Assembly (NCBI RefSeq): GCF_048544455.1
Contig: NC_133534.1
Span: 222,856,292-222,920,291, forward strand
Origin: Silene latifolia
Taxonomy: Eukaryota; Streptophyta; Magnoliopsida; Caryophyllales; Caryophyllaceae
DNA length: 64,000 nucleotides
Direction: 5' to 3'
Positions 1 to 12,499 of the stretch are shown here, in pieces; position 1 is the stretch's first letter, and each line of letters begins with the position of its first letter. Below the pieces are notes generated by a model that worked only from the letters and a program-made list of their open reading frames with translations, was not told the origin of the DNA and made no database searches. The position numbers and the translations under genes are program-made.

Positions 1-991
1 TATGGTACCCCTGTATTTACCTTTTTCCTTCCCAAAATACCCTTTATCAAACTTCCGTCATCACTCCGTTACTTATCTCACTAATAACCCTCTTTTTTTT
101 TTTAATACACTAATTCTTCATAATATATACACTAAACTAACTTTAGCATCTAAATCCCCAACCACCCACTATCATCATCTTCATCTTAACTGCCGCCACC
201 TGCCCCGCCCTTGTTGACCACGACGGTACCACCACGACGGCGCCACCATACCAGTCCCACCATTGCCGCCTCTCTCCTCTTCCCTCCCACCAATCCATAC
301 TCCCCACGTCCATCCTCCCTCTATGCCGCCCACCCCGCGACCCTACGCTACCCCCCACCGTCGCCCCTCCCACCATGTCGACGCCACCACACTAACGCCA
401 AACCTAGTTGATTACAAATTCAAGATCACATTCATATTTTTCTTTTTCATTTTGTAAGTATTCAATTGTTTTATTTGAGATTTGGGGTTTTAGGGTTTGT
501 GTTGGTTGTTGGGTTAGGGGACGACGTGGTGGGAGGGGCGGCGGTGGGTGGGGGGAGCGTGGTGTCGCGAGGTGGGCGACACATAAGGAGGAGGGACGGT
601 GGGGACTGGGGAGTACGAATTAGTGGGAGGGAAATAGGAGAGAGGCGGCAATGGTGGGACTAGTATGGTGGCGCCGGTGTGGTGGCGTCGGCGTTGGCGT
701 TGTGGCCAATGAGGGTGGGTGAGGTGTCGGCAGTTAAGGAGAAGATGATAGTGGGTGGTTTGAGAATTTAGATATTAGAGTTAGTTTAAGGTATAATATG
801 AGTGATTAGTGTATTAAATAACAAAAAAGAATGGGTCATTAGTCAAGTAAGTAACGGAGTGATGACAGAATTTTATCATAGGGTATTCTGGGAAGGAAAA
901 AGGTAAATACAGGGGTACCATATGTAGAAACTTAAAATGAGTGGTACCATGTGTAATCTGTCAAAGTTCGAGGGTACCATGGGAAATTTCC
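1..991. mobile_element. Foldback / MULE-like element with very long inverted arms, left end outside window
   Basis: The segment is a near-palindrome. Bases 2-400 read forward match the reverse complement of about 490-922, including ATGGTACCCCTGTATTTACC at the outer end and the GC-rich core (TCCCACCATTGCCGCCTCTC) further in. The spacer is only about 90 bp. The right arm runs on to about 991, ending CATGGGAAATTTCCG; the matching left terminus lies before base 1. The short ORFs here are low-complexity products of the C-rich and G-rich arms and are not genes. The terminal sequence resembles that of the foldback element at 29655-49068. No transposase is seen. Confidence 0.8.
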
Positions 992-1640
992 GTATTATTT
1001 ATGAATTAAATTACAAATCAAAATAATTATGGAATATTATATTTTTTTGGGAAATCTAGCTTGATTTATTTACCTTTTAATAGTTACCAAATTATAACAT
1101 ACTTATATTATATTCGTGTATGTTAAATAATTAACATCTTCTTTGTACTATATGATACCATAAGTATGACATGTTTATTTTAAGGAAAATCACCATATTA
1201 TGATGTTCTCTAAATTTATACTTTAACCAAAACTATATAATATTTACATTGAAATCCCTTGTTCAGGTCCATCACACAATGCTATGATTAAAAATTATAT
1301 AGTATAATTAATTTGTATAGATTTATTTAATTACATTAAAGTCAATTGGTTTCTGGAATTAATATATAGTATTGATTGATTGATACCTATGATTTAATAT
1401 TAAAAGAAAATAAATTTTAATTTACAAAAGAAAAAATTGGTGGGAACAATCCCAACTACATGTTATTTCGGGATTAATCCCACCTTTCAACAAAGATAAT
1501 ATGACTTCACTTTAAATCTCTCTTTAATTTCTTTAACACTAAAACTTTGGATAAACAGTTTGTCGCTAAATTATTGAGATACCACTTTTATCGTACCCAT
1601 TTTACGTACTTTTTGGTACCCCTTTTATTGTTGATTGTGG
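992..1640. other. AT-rich intergenic stretch
   Basis: No ORF, RNA gene or recognisable repeat. Strongly AT-rich with A and T runs. Around 1590-1630 there are GGTACC-containing words like those in the foldback arms, possibly a remnant of the same family. Confidence 0.5.
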
Positions 1641-2013
1641 CCCTGTTTGGTAATCAGCAGATTGATATTAGCAGAAGCAGATTGACCAAGCAGATTATAA
1701 ATGACATATTAGATTAACAGGTTTGACTAGTATATTTCAATTAGCAGATTTAGTAGAAGTGTTTGGTAATTAGCAGATTTTGGTTAAGAGATTGTTGTAT
1801 CTATGTGTAAATTGTTGACGGATTCATATTTCACAATCAACTAATGTGAATATGCTAAGTAGAGCAGCATATTGGAAAACAGTACATTGAGCTCTAATCT
1901 ACTCTTTCAATATGTCATTTACCAAACACTCAAAATAGTAGATTGGTGAGTCAAACATGCTAAAAGCCTTGAATATGCTGAAAATTTCTCAATCCGCCGT
2001 TTACCAAACACGT
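1641..2013. mobile_element. MITE with CCCTGTTTGGTAA-type terminal inverted repeats
   Basis: The left end CCCTGTTTGGTAATCAGCAG is an imperfect inverted copy of the right end (reverse complement CACGTGTTTGGTAAACGGCG). An inner pair (GTGTTTGGTAATTAGCAG near 1759 and TTTACCAAACACTC near 1919) suggests a second, internal inverted repeat. There is no coding sequence. The termini are of the type seen in plant hAT or PIF MITEs; the superfamily is not settled because no clear target duplication was found. Confidence 0.6.
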
Positions 2014-2259
2014 GTAAAATGTCTCTTTCATTTGGTACATGTTTTTATAATTAGTGTACTTATTTTAGGGTGTTGATTTTCGTAGTACAAATTTTACTCA
2101 ATACAGTACATATTTCCCAAATTGCCCCTCTCATTTCCCCCATGTACTACACTAAGTATACTGTTTTTAAAAAAAAAAGAGAAAAAAATCGTACAACTTC
2201 TACCCCACAACCACCCACCACCTTCCCCCGCTCCCGCCGCCGCCGCAACACCCACTCCA
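2014..2259. other. Left flank of element D; possible arm of a third inverted-repeat element
   Basis: The words GTAGTACAAATTTTACTCAA and CAGTACATATTT near 2083-2112 resemble, in inverted form, GAGTAAAGTGTGTACTGC near 29616-29634 on the other side of D. D may therefore have inserted in an older inverted-repeat element of which 2040-2259 and 29131-29645 are the two sides. The last 60 bp are very C-rich. No gene is seen. Confidence 0.3.
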
Positions 2260-2763
2260 TGTAACACCTCCATTTATCAAGGAGCCTTAACAAGACCTTC
2301 CCTAACAGATACGAGCATTACCATCTCGGTTGCCCGAGGTCAGTAATAATCAAATGTCGATAATAGAATGATTATGTATTATTACAAGTGATTTAAAACA
2401 AACAAAAGATATAAAAGATATAACCCGTGATAACTATCAACTAGATGAAGCTATCTCTGCCATGACTCGTGATAGACTCGTCCCTCCCAGCACCCAGCTA
2501 TGATCCATATACCAACCTGTTAAGACTAACTGCTCACCATAGTGGATCACGACAGACACAACACATAAAGACAACACAACAAAACCACACAAGGTCAGTA
2601 ACTGAGGTAACAAGTACAAAAGCAGACACACCCAAATACAGCAATACATACACACCACCTCCTCCAACCAACCACACACCTCTGACTGCCCGAAGGTCCA
2701 GTCCTGTCGGATTACCAATCGCAACCAGTAACCCACACCGCCAGTGGGGGGCCGCAGCCGTTC
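2260..2763 (-). repeat. D left (3') LTR, outer part
   Basis: Collinear with 27760-28243 of the other D LTR (CAAGGAGCCTTAACAAGACC, TGCCCGAGGTCAGTAATAAT and so on). Interrupted at 2763/2764 by element B and resumed at 12500. The inverted repeat CTCGG-TTGC-CCGAG lies at 2325-2338. ORFs in this part are not conserved proteins. Confidence 0.85.
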
Positions 2764-5700
2764 TGTGACACCCTTAAAAATTAGCGTTATCTAATTACTT
2801 AAATGCGTAAATTCTACAGAAAAACTGGTAGGATATGTTTGTAAATGGTTCAACTAGTCAAAAACCTGCAATTTCAAAAAAATTTCTTCCTAAACCATTC
2901 ACAACCAATCCAACTCAAGAAGTCCAACATTCCCAGAAGCGGGTGCCAAGACCCTGCGAAAGCTGATGAACTACTTTACATGCCAAAGCTAAATAAGAAA
3001 GTAGAATGATACAAACCCAAAATTGAAAAGGGAGACATATGTCCCTTCAAATAATATACAAACCAAAAGATAAAAGGTTATATATATAACCAAAAGATAA
3101 AAGGTTTCTACAAAAGAAAACCAAACTAGGTCCAAGGTTCCTTGCTCACTAGCTCGTCTGTGACCCCCAACAAAGCATCAACAACCTGTCAATCGCATTT
3201 TATACAAACACGAAAGCCACAATTCAGTGGGGAGTAACTTCGAGTCCCCCCAGCCACGAATCGTCATAATTAATGTAACATGTAATAAAACATGTAAACT
3301 ATATGATAATTCATCTAATTTCCAAGCATCCTAACATATGAATGCTAAATTGACTAATTTAAACAATCATGTGAAAAATTTAACAAATTGTAATCCAAAC
3401 TCTATCAACCATAGCCGACTTGCATCTCACCTTCTATGATTCATAGAATCATCAAACAAGAAAGGGCAATATATCAAAGACAGGCATAAGTTCTTAGTAC
3501 CGTCAATAGTCACTTTGTAACTCGAGTCTATACCACGAGGTAGGGAAGGTAATCGAACCGGTATCTTGGCTCAGCGGTTAATATTAATAAAACATGGCCA
3601 AGAGACAACACAACCCTAGCCTAAAATCTGCGCAGACCTAGACATGCGGATACACACCACCGCACCCAAGACCCACAACTTTTTTTAAAACAAAGTGAAG
3701 TGAGTACCCTAAGGACACCACCGAAGGGTTGGCTAGTACTTAAGCTGACCACTTACTATCAAAATAAGTAACTGAGGTCATGCCCCAACTTGGATAAACA
3801 TCCACTAGTCAGGAACACAAAGGCTATCAAGCAGTGAACATATACTCGTCAAAGACTATAAAGACCTATCTATGATGAAGGCCGAAATACTCACCTAGGA
3901 CCTAGTCCCAGCTAGTCCCAGCTTGAATACCTTAGCCCACACCACACAAGACTCACCACACAAGTCAAGTAAGACACCCACTTAACCTTAAGAGGGCAAA
4001 AAGTCCTACTTACCAACCTAAATGCTAACATTCTATCATGTGAAAGGCTATATAAATGTCTATTTACAGCATACAATCCAACAGAATCCTCAATAAGTAT
4101 TCAATACTAATTTCTAATTCTAACAATAGTAACCATATTAAAGGCTTTAGGGGAATCTAGGGCCATTACTACAAAATAAGAAGCTATTTAAAATCAACTA
4201 ACTAAATAAGAAGCTATTTAAATTCAACTAACTATACATGTGAAATAGAGATGTAATAAATGGCCTAAAACAAGAAAAAGGCCGATTATCTAATTCATTC
4301 AACCGAATTTTTACCCGCAACCCAGCCCCTGCGGCAGTGTACGGGTCAAATTGCGGTGACCAATCACTCAATTAATCGACATCGCATCATCAAAGGGACT
4401 AAGGCTCGATTTTAAAGACAATCAACAAAACATTACAATTATCACTATAAAATTCATTTTGAGCCTATTAATTACAATTTCATTTTGTAAACTATCCTAA
4501 CATGTGATAATTGTCAATATAACATAATTTTTCTATCATTAGCATAACTTTTAGCTACTATTATGATTCCCTTCACAAGTTTAACCATGTATACTCATTC
4601 TAATTATATCCTTGATGAACCTAAAATGACGGACAAAGCATGGAAAACCGCGAAACAAGCAACGGACCGAACCGGGCCAACCGTGGGCTAGCCGTGGGCC
4701 TGCCACGGGCCTGCCGGCCTGCTGCCCGTCCCCTAACACCCTCTTTTTTTACCGTTTTTCTTCATTTTAACTCGTTTTAAGCATTATCTAATCGTTCCCA
4801 TATCATTTCCATACTATTATGATAATTTAATCTAACGATTGACATGCATGCAACCATTTTAAACATGTGAAAATTACTACACAAACAAAAATCATAAAAC
4901 ATACAAAAACAACACAACATGTGACGATCTTTCGTCGAGTAACTCGAAATATGTGACCTTAAGCTAGAAAATGAGCAATTAGCACCTCAAAACCGAAACC
5001 CTAACAACAACTAGCCGCTATCCTCTACAATATACGAGTCCCCGAACTCATCTTCCAAATCTTCACCTAATTAAACAATAAAAACACAAAGATAAGTACC
5101 TAAAACCGAATTTCCGAAAATTGGTCTTAAAACAACTTCAAGAAAACTGAAATTAAACTATACCAAGTTGTAGATCTTGGCGAGGGGATTCCGGAAAGGT
5201 AAATTATGCGAAAAACGGACTAGTAACGAAGAAATTGTGACGATTTTTGCTTGAGTTTTTATGTAAAAATGGAGTTTTGAAGGTTTAGAAGGTGATAGAA
5301 GGGAAAAACCAGAAAAAATGAAAAGAAAGGGGGAGGGGATGCCGCGTGAGGGAGGAAGGAAAGGAGGAAAAGGAAGTGCGGGATTTTTAGTCGGGATTTT
5401 TACGAGTCGGGTTTGACTTGTTTCAATAATAATTAAATCCGTAAGTCAAATGCAAATTCCGTCAAGACCAAAGTCTTTAAACACGAGATTACAATAAAAT
5501 TGAGTATTCATACGACCCATTTCCAAATTCGTTTACCCAATGTTCAAACGAATTGTCATTTTCCCCCGATACGCCCTTATTTCGAAATAAAAAGTTTTAC
5601 ACGGTTCAAACTATTTTTAAACATTTCGAAACTATAAAAATAAATACTTTTCTTCAAAATATAATAAAATTATATTTTTTTGAATTATTTTTACTTTAAT

Positions 5701-5779
5701 TACTTTAAATATCAAATTTTATTTGATTAATAAATTATTTTCGAAATATATTAACGGTCCGAAATTACGGGGCGTTACA
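2764..5779 (-). repeat. B 3' LTR (complete, 3016 bp)
   Basis: Starts TGTGACACCC and ends GGGGCGTTACA on the plus strand; in sense orientation it is TGTAACGCCCC...GGGTGTCACA. Homologous to the LTRs of element C. AT-rich interior without ORFs of note. Confidence 0.88.
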
Positions 5780-5797
5780 ATCACTCCTCCTTTTAAA
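5780..5797 (-). promoter_or_regulatory. B polypurine tract
   Basis: On the minus strand this reads AAAAGGAGGAGTGAT directly before the LTR start TGTAACG. It is the expected plus-strand priming site. 5798-6129 is non-coding 3' sequence between the pol stop and this tract. Confidence 0.7.
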
Positions 5798-6129
5798 AAG
5801 TTTCGCCCTCGAAACTTAGAAGGAGAAATTATAGTTATAAGAAAATATAGGTATCTCTTCAATGAAACGGTGATACTCTTGTTGATCAGACAAGAACATC
5901 CATATTCATATCAAGATATAAAAAATATTTCTACACCAATAAATGAGAAAACCCATTATTGGGACGTCACCAACAACGAGATTCAACATTCACTAATGTT
6001 AAAACCATTGAAAATCATACAAGCATTTTCAAACTTTTAGTTTAAAATTCTATAGTAAGAATACTATCTTTACTAATTATGATTATACAAGGTTTAGTAA
6101 CTCGGAAAAATAGTAAGAAAAGGAATACC

Positions 6130-9100
6130 TTACAAGAATAATTCAGGATATTTAGCTAACATAGAAGCTTCAGTCTCCCAAGTCTCTTCTTCGACATTTC
6201 CACAACGCCAAAGAATACGGACTAGAGGCACAACTTTGCTCCTAAGTTGCTTATTGGCTTTTTCAAGAATCCGAATTGGCCTTTCTTCAACCACCAAGTT
6301 AGGCTCCAATTCAAGAATTTCTTCTTGGATGATATGGCTAGGGTCACTAATATACTTCCTCAATTGAGAAACATGGAAGACATTGTGAACCTTGCTCAGA
6401 TTTGGGGGCAATTCTAAACGGTAAGCAACTGGACCAATCTTTTCAATCACCTGAAAAGGTCCAATATATTTAGGGCTTAGCTTCCCTTTAACGCCAAACC
6501 GTTTCACCCCTTTCATAGGTGACACTTTAAGGAATACTTGATCATCAACCTCAAAGGAAAGTGGTCGACGACGGACATCAGCATAAGATTTTTGACGGTC
6601 CTGAGCGGCCTTCATCCGCTCCCGAATGATCTTAACTTGTTCAATGGACTCGGTCACCAAATCAGGTCCTAACATTGGAACATTTTGGGTTTGATCCCAA
6701 CATACAGGAGTACGGCATTTTCTACCATACAGAGCTTCATATGGTGCCATTTTAATGGAAGCTTGATAGCTGTTGTTATAAGAGAATTCAACCAAAGGTA
6801 AACATTTCTCCCAAGAAGTTTGGAAATCTAAAGCACAAGCACGAAGAAGATCCTCTAAAGTTTGAATTGTTCTCTCTGTTTGACCATCAGTGGCGGCATG
6901 AAAAGCAGTGCTCATTAATAGTTTACTACCCAAGGCCTCCTGTAATGCAGTCCAGAAACGAGAACAAAATCGAGGATCCCGATCTGAAACTATATCTTTA
7001 GGAACCCCATGATAGCGTACTACTTCATTTACATAGGCACCGGCTAGAACTTCTAAACTCCAGGTTTCTTTGATGGGAATAAACCGAGCACACTTAGTCA
7101 ATCGGTCCACAACCACCCAAATAGCATTCTTCCCAGTGGAAGTGCTGGGTAAAGCCATCGCAAAGTCCATGGAAATAGACTCCCATTTCCAAAGAGGAAC
7201 ATCCAAGGGTTGAAGTAAACCCCCGGGCTTTTGATGTTCTATCTTTACTTTCTGGCAGGTGAGGCATTTACTGACATACTCCATAACTTCAATTTTCATC
7301 CTAGGCCACCAGAATTGTAATCTCAAATCTTTATACATTTTGGTACCTCCCGGATGAATGGAGTAAGGAGAAAGGTGCGCTTTATCAAGAACTCTTTTTC
7401 TCAAATCAGCTGCACTCGGAACATAGATTCTACCATGATAACGGAGATACCCATCATCATCAATCTTACAATCCTTAGCTTGCCCAAATTGAATTTTAGC
7501 TCGAATGGATATGAAAGTAGGATCATTAGGAAGGCAAGTACGGATCTCACGGTGGAAGTCAGGTTCAGCTGACATGGCATCAAGATGATGAGAGCCCCTT
7601 TTTACAAGGCTTACTCCCAATTTTTGAAGTTCTAAAGCAAGTTCAGGAGGTAAGTCCCGAAAAGAATTCAAAGAATGACAGGATTTTCTGCTAAGAGCAT
7701 CAGCCACCACATTAGCTTTTTCTTCATGATAAATTAGATTGGCATCATAGTCATTCACCAATTCTAACCATCTTCTTTGTCTCATGTTCAGCTCTTTTTG
7801 GGTAAAGAGATATTTCAAGCTCTTGTGGTCGGTATAGATGTTGCAATGGACTCCAATGAGGTAGTGTCTCCAAATCTTCAAAGCATGTACTACCGCAGCT
7901 AATTCAAGATCATGAGTCGGGTATTTAACTTCATGAACTCTAAGCTGTCGAGAGGCATAAGCAATGACTTTCCCTTTTTGCATCAAGACACAACCCAAAC
8001 CATGCTTAGAAGCATCACAGTAAACATCAAAGTCCACTCCTTCTTCAGGTAAGGTTAACACCGGAGCGGTAGTCAACCTCTTTTTCAATTCCTGGAAGGC
8101 ATTTTCACACTCTTCAGACCACACAAACTTAGACTCTTTCTTCAACAGCTGAGTCATCGGCCTAGCAATCTTTGAAAAATCCTTCACAAATCGTCGATAG
8201 TAACCCGCCAAGCCAAGAAAACTACGGATTTCAGAAACATTGGTTGGACTTTTCCAATCAACAACAGCTTCAATTTTGGCAGGATCTACCATAACACCCT
8301 CTTTTGAAATGACGTGCCCAAGGAAGGTCACTTTAGGTAACCAGAATTCACATTTAGAGAATTTAGCATACCATTTTTCACGGCGCAAAATCTCTAAAAT
8401 AACACGAAGGTGCTGGACATGTTCTTCTTCAGATTTAGAATAGATCAAGATGTCATCAATGAACACTACAACGCATTTGTCAAGGTGTTCCCTGAAAGTA
8501 CGGTTCATCTGATCCATGAATACAGCTGGAGCATTGGTCAAACCGAATGGCATCACCGTAAACTCGAAATGACCATATCTCGTACTGAAGGCGGTTTTAG
8601 GAATGTCAGCTTCTCGGACTGGAATTTGATGATAGCCCGAACGAAGATCAATTTTAGAAAAAGTAGAAGCACCACGGAGCTGATCGAAAAGATCATCAAT
8701 TCTAGGAAGAGGATATTTATTCTTGATAGTAACTCGGTTAAGTTCACGATAATCTATGCATAATCTCATAGATCCATCCTTCTTTCTTACAAAGAGAACA
8801 GGAGCACCCCAAGGTGAAAAGCTAGGTTGAATAAAACCTTTGGCAATCAATTCATCTAGCTGAGTCCTCAGCTCTTTCATTTCAGACGGTGCCAGCCTAT
8901 AAGGAGCTTTAGCAATAGGGCCGGTACCAGGATTAAGATCAATAGCAAATTCAACTTCCCTTTCAGGAGGAATTCCCGGTATCTCATCAGGAAAAACTTC
9001 GGGAAACTCACATACTACAGGAATGTTCTCTTTAAGAGGCAAAGAGGAAGAATTTGAAGTAGTCACCATACACAAAAAGGCTTGATGACCCTTTTTCATT

Positions 9101-10194
9101 GCATTGACAAACTTCATAGCAGAAATTAGTTTAGTACCGGTTTGTCTTTTAACCATTTGATAAGACACACGGTGACCTGAAGGGCTTGTAAGAATTATTT
9201 TCTGATCTCGACATTCAAATCGAGCATGATAAGTATGTAACCAATCCATGCCCAAAATGACATCAAATTCTTCAAGTGGAAATTGGAAAAGATTTGCTGG
9301 AAATATAGATCCCATAATAGAAATAGGGACTTCCGGATAGATTTTAGAATAGGAAAAGACATCACCAGAGGGTAAGGATATAGACGTGCTTTCTTCTTGT
9401 GAGGATTCAAGTGATAATTTATTGGAGAGTTTTATGGAAATAAAAGATAAAGAGGCACCCGTATCAAATAATACCAAACAAGGAACATCAAAAATAGAAA
9501 ATGTACCGGTAATGATATCAGGATGTGCCTCAGCTTCAGCTCGGCTCATAAGAAAGATCCGACCCTTCGGCCTCACTGGCCTCACTGGGGCGTTAGGAGC
9601 AGTAGGAGCTGTCACCTTCCTCTCCGGGCAAACATTAGCTTTGTGGCCCGGTTTGTTACAAGAAAAGCATATAATAGGATCAATGAAGCATTTACCAGGG
9701 TGTGCTGGTTTCTTGCAGTTATAGCACACTCGGTCTTTAGTACTTTTATTATCATTAACAACTGAAGATTGACCACCCCGGTTAACTTGCACATTAGAAA
9801 CAAATCTCCTCTTGTTTGGGTCAGAGGGAGATGAAATGAACCTAGGTGAAGGAGTAAAGGGCCTAGAAGAGGGATATAAAGGCCTCTTGCCAAGATTAGA
9901 ACTCGTTGCACGAGCTTCATTTTCAATGTCTTTTAGGGAATTTTCAGCCCACAAAGCATCGTTGTAGATTGAAACAAAGCTAGTGGAGTCTTGGCGGACC
10001 ATACTTTTGATCTTAGGAGAGAGCTTTTCAAGATAGAAGAAGGCTTTTTGATTGTCATCCTTCACCAATCGAGTTGCATAATGAGCCAACTCGTTAAATT
10101 TATCGGTGAAGGCCTGAACTGGAAGGCTTCCTTGCTTCAATTCCATGAATCCCTTCAACTTCTGCTGTTTCAGCTCTGATACCAACTGTGACAC
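6130..10194 (-). CDS. Ty3/gypsy gag-pol polyprotein, chromovirus type, gag N terminus missing
   Basis: Open for 1354 codons without a stop. Domains in order: C-terminal gag remnant; two zinc knuckles (Cys157-Cys169 with short spacing, and the standard CX2CX4HX4C at 176-189); aspartic protease with DTGAS at 244; reverse transcriptase with YRELNRV near 482 and FIDD at 578-581; RNase H with YCDAS (Asp727); integrase with CX2C at 977/980 and a D-D-E triad at Asp1010, Asp1071, Glu1107; chromodomain-like tail from about 1300, ending EETWETE...YPELF. Compared with element C, about 135 N-terminal gag residues are absent, and the first codons are read through the tRNA primer site. The nominal start is therefore an artefact of a deletion of roughly 575 bp. 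The enzymes look intact, but normal expression from this copy is doubtful. Confidence 0.93.
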   Translation of the reverse strand: MSQLVSELKQQKLKGFMELKQGSLPVQAFTDKFNELAHYATRLVKDDNQKAFFYLEKLSPKIKSMVRQDSTSFVSIYNDALWAENSLKDIENEARATSSNLGKRPLYPSSRPFTPSPRFISSPSDPNKRRFVSNVQVNRGGQSSVVNDNKSTKDRVCYNCKKPAHPGKCFIDPIICFSCNKPGHKANVCPERKVTAPTAPNAPVRPVRPKGRIFLMSRAEAEAHPDIITGTFSIFDVPCLVLFDTGASLSFISIKLSNKLSLESSQEESTSISLPSGDVFSYSKIYPEVPISIMGSIFPANLFQFPLEEFDVILGMDWLHTYHARFECRDQKIILTSPSGHRVSYQMVKRQTGTKLISAMKFVNAMKKGHQAFLCMVTTSNSSSLPLKENIPVVCEFPEVFPDEIPGIPPEREVEFAIDLNPGTGPIAKAPYRLAPSEMKELRTQLDELIAKGFIQPSFSPWGAPVLFVRKKDGSMRLCIDYRELNRVTIKNKYPLPRIDDLFDQLRGASTFSKIDLRSGYHQIPVREADIPKTAFSTRYGHFEFTVMPFGLTNAPAVFMDQMNRTFREHLDKCVVVFIDDILIYSKSEEEHVQHLRVILEILRREKWYAKFSKCEFWLPKVTFLGHVISKEGVMVDPAKIEAVVDWKSPTNVSEIRSFLGLAGYYRRFVKDFSKIARPMTQLLKKESKFVWSEECENAFQELKKRLTTAPVLTLPEEGVDFDVYCDASKHGLGCVLMQKGKVIAYASRQLRVHEVKYPTHDLELAAVVHALKIWRHYLIGVHCNIYTDHKSLKYLFTQKELNMRQRRWLELVNDYDANLIYHEEKANVVADALSRKSCHSLNSFRDLPPELALELQKLGVSLVKRGSHHLDAMSAEPDFHREIRTCLPNDPTFISIRAKIQFGQAKDCKIDDDGYLRYHGRIYVPSAADLRKRVLDKAHLSPYSIHPGGTKMYKDLRLQFWWPRMKIEVMEYVSKCLTCQKVKIEHQKPGGLLQPLDVPLWKWESISMDFAMALPSTSTGKNAIWVVVDRLTKCARFIPIKETWSLEVLAGAYVNEVVRYHGVPKDIVSDRDPRFCSRFWTALQEALGSKLLMSTAFHAATDGQTERTIQTLEDLLRACALDFQTSWEKCLPLVEFSYNNSYQASIKMAPYEALYGRKCRTPVCWDQTQNVPMLGPDLVTESIEQVKIIRERMKAAQDRQKSYADVRRRPLSFEVDDQVFLKVSPMKGVKRFGVKGKLSPKYIGPFQVIEKIGPVAYRLELPPNLSKVHNVFHVSQLRKYISDPSHIIQEEILELEPNLVVEERPIRILEKANKQLRSKVVPLVRILWRCGNVEEETWETEASMLAKYPELFL
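10173..10184 (-). promoter_or_regulatory. B primer binding site (initiator Met tRNA)
   Basis: GCTCTGATACCA on plus is the reverse complement of TGGTATCAGAGC, the usual primer site. It lies 2 bp from the LTR start at 10187. The gag-pol ORF overlaps it because the leader has been deleted. Confidence 0.85.
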
Positions 10195-11323
10195 CCTTAA
10201 AAAATAGCGTTATCTAATTACTTAAACGCGTAAATTCTACAGAAAAACTGGTAGGATATGTTTGTAAATGGTTCAACTAGTCAAAAACCTGCAATTTCAA
10301 AAAAATTTCTTCCTAAACCATTCACAACCAATCCAACTCAAGAAGTCCAACATTCCCAGAAGCGGGTGCCAAGACCCTGCGAAAGCTGATGAACTACTTT
10401 ACATGCCAAAGCTAAATAAGAAAGTAGAATGATACAAACCCAAAATTGAAAAGGGAGACATATGTCCCTTCAAATAATATACAAACCAAAAGATAAAAGG
10501 TTATATATATAACCAAAAGATAAAAGGTTTCTACAAAAGAAAACCAAACTAGGTCCAAGGTTCCTTGCTCACTAGCTCGTCTGTGACCCCCAACAAAGCA
10601 TCAACAACCTGTCAATCGCATTTTATACAAACACGAAAGCCACAATTCAGTGGGGAGTAACTTCGAGTCCCCCCAGCCACGAATCGTCATAATTAATGTA
10701 ACATGTAATAAAACATGTAAACTATATGATAATTCATCTAATTTCCAAGCATCCTAACATATGAATGCTAAATTGACTAATTTAAACAATCATGTGAAAA
10801 ATTTAACAAATTGTAATCCAAACTCTATCAACCATAGCCGACTTGCATCTCACCTTCTATGATTCATAGAATCATCAAACAAGAAAGGGCAATATATCAA
10901 AGACAGGCATAAGTTCTTAGTACCGTCAATAGTCACTTTGTAACTCGAGTCTATACCACAAGGTAGGGAAGGTAATCGAACCGGTATCTTGGCTCAGCGG
11001 TTAATATTAATAAAACATGGCCAAGAGACAACACAACCCTAGCCTAAAATCAATGAGACCTAGACATGCGGATACACACCACCGCACCCAAGACCCACAA
11101 CTTTTTTTAAAACAAAGTGAAGTGAGTACCCTAAGGACACCACCGAAGGGTTGGCTAGTACTTAAGCTGACCACTTACTATCAAAATAAGTAACTGGGGT
11201 CATGCCCCAACTTGGATAAACATCCACTAGTCAGGAACACAAAGGCTATCAAGCAGTGAACATATACTCGTCAAAGACTATAAAGACCTATCTATGATGA
11301 AGGCCGAAATACTCACCTAGGAC
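10187..11323 (-). repeat. B 5' LTR, inner part
   Basis: Nearly identical to 2764-3900. Visible differences include AAATGCG/AAACGCG and ATCTGCGCAG/ATCAATGAG. Ends at the hAT insertion. Confidence 0.88.
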
Positions 11324-12126
11324 TAGAGCTGATCAAGTGCGGGCCGACCCATTTGGCCCAGCCCGTTCGGCCCGCTAAAATAGCGGGCTTGGACAAGAAA
11401 AATCAAAAATTAAACGGGTAACGGACAAGAAAATTAGGCCCGCTAGAATAAATGGACGGGCTTGGACTAAGCAAAATTGCCCATGGGCGGCCCGCTAGGC
11501 CCGCTATTAATAGTGACCTCATAAAAACCCTCAATTCTCGGACTTTCTTTGCTCATTTCATTTGCAATTTGTACACTCTAAACCAATTAGGTAGCGCAAA
11601 TGAATACTTATACCTTACGTATAAGTGGGAGATTGTCTGTATTTACACTTGTCGTATAAAGATTCTCCGAGAATGGACATGCTAACGGGATTGTTGTATA
11701 AATATATTATTTTCAAGTATTTACACGGGAGTGTATGTAACCGCTAATAGTGCCGCACAAATACCGAGGCAAAAATGAACTTTTGATGTTTGTAGCAGAA
11801 CATTGCCAAACTTGTGTTTTTTCCAAAATCTAGTAAGCTTATCTTTTGAAAATTAGTATACTTTTTTAAGGGTAAGCTTTTAAAGACAATTGTTAAGATT
11901 TAGGGGATGTAGCGATAACAAACTCGTGTTTTAATAGAAACACTAATTTTTGTATTTTATTTTAGTCAGGCCCGCGAGCCGGCTCGCTATCTTGAAGTGG
12001 GCGGGTACGGACATTGAAAAATGGCCCGCTGAGCGGGCTCGGGCTATAAAATACGGCCCGTCGGACACTTTTTTAGAGGCTAGGCCCGGCCCATGTTCGA
12101 CCCAAGCCCGCTTTTGATCAGCTCTA
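11324..12126. mobile_element. Non-autonomous hAT element inside the B LTR
   Basis: Flanked by the perfect 8-bp duplication CCTAGGAC (11316-11323 and 12127-12134), the size typical of hAT. Termini are inverted: TAGAGCTGATCAAGTGCGGG on the left, and the reverse complement of the right end is TAGAGCTGATCAAAAGCGGG. Subterminal GC-rich words (GGCCCG, GCGGGC) are repeated at both ends, as in plant Ac-like hATs. The 803-bp interior has no transposase. Confidence 0.9.
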
Positions 12127-12134
12127 CCTAGGAC

Positions 12135-12499
12135 CTAGTCCCAGCTAGTCCCAGCTTGAATACCTTAGCACCAAAATTGGTCTTAAAACAACTTCAAGAA
12201 AACTGAAATTAAATTATACCAAGTTTTAGATCTCGGCGAGGGGATTCCGGAAAGGTAAATTATGCGAAAAACGGACTAGTAACGAAGAAATTGTGACGAT
12301 TTTTGCTTGAGTTTTTATGTAAAAATGGAGTTTTGAAGGTTTAGAAGGTGATAGAAGGGAAAAACCAGAAAAAATGAAAAGAAAGGGGGAGGGGATGCCG
12401 CGTGAGGGAGGAAGGAAAGGAGGAAAAGGAAGTGCGGGATTTTTAGTCGGGATTTTTACGAGTCGGGTTTGACTTGTTTCAATAATAATTAAATCCGTA
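12135..12499 (-). repeat. B 5' LTR, outer remnant with internal deletion
   Basis: Continues the LTR after the hAT to about 12170 (CTTGAATACCTTAGC), then jumps to sequence equivalent to 5116 onward (AAAATTGGTCTTAAAACAAC), so about 1.2 kb is missing. Stops at 12499 (AAATCCGTAAG) and passes into D LTR sequence; the last roughly 0.33 kb of the LTR is gone. Confidence 0.8.

Larger units (their letters stand above)
2764..12499 (-). mobile_element. Chromovirus-type Ty3/gypsy element B (Tekay/Del-like), minus strand, damaged 5' LTR
   Basis: A 3016-bp LTR (2764-5779) and a damaged copy of it (10187-12499) flank a gag-pol ORF with a chromodomain-like C terminus. Sense is minus: the Met-tRNA primer site is at 10173-10184 and the purine tract next to 5779. 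The LTRs are nearly identical where both survive, suggesting recent insertion. The 5' LTR has a hAT insertion, an internal deletion of about 1.2 kb (equivalent of about 3937-5115), and loss of its last roughly 0.33 kb at 12499. The leader and the 5' end of gag are also deleted. B sits in the D LTR; the right-hand target duplication was lost with the LTR end. Confidence 0.9.

Noticed and set aside
143-663. Several 60-80 codon ORFs in the foldback arms
   Set aside because: They arise from C-rich or G-rich palindromic arms and appear in mirrored pairs on both strands; no protein-like composition.
11452-11685. 77-codon ORF inside the hAT element
   Set aside because: No transposase motif; the element is non-autonomous and the ORF is in AT-rich filler.
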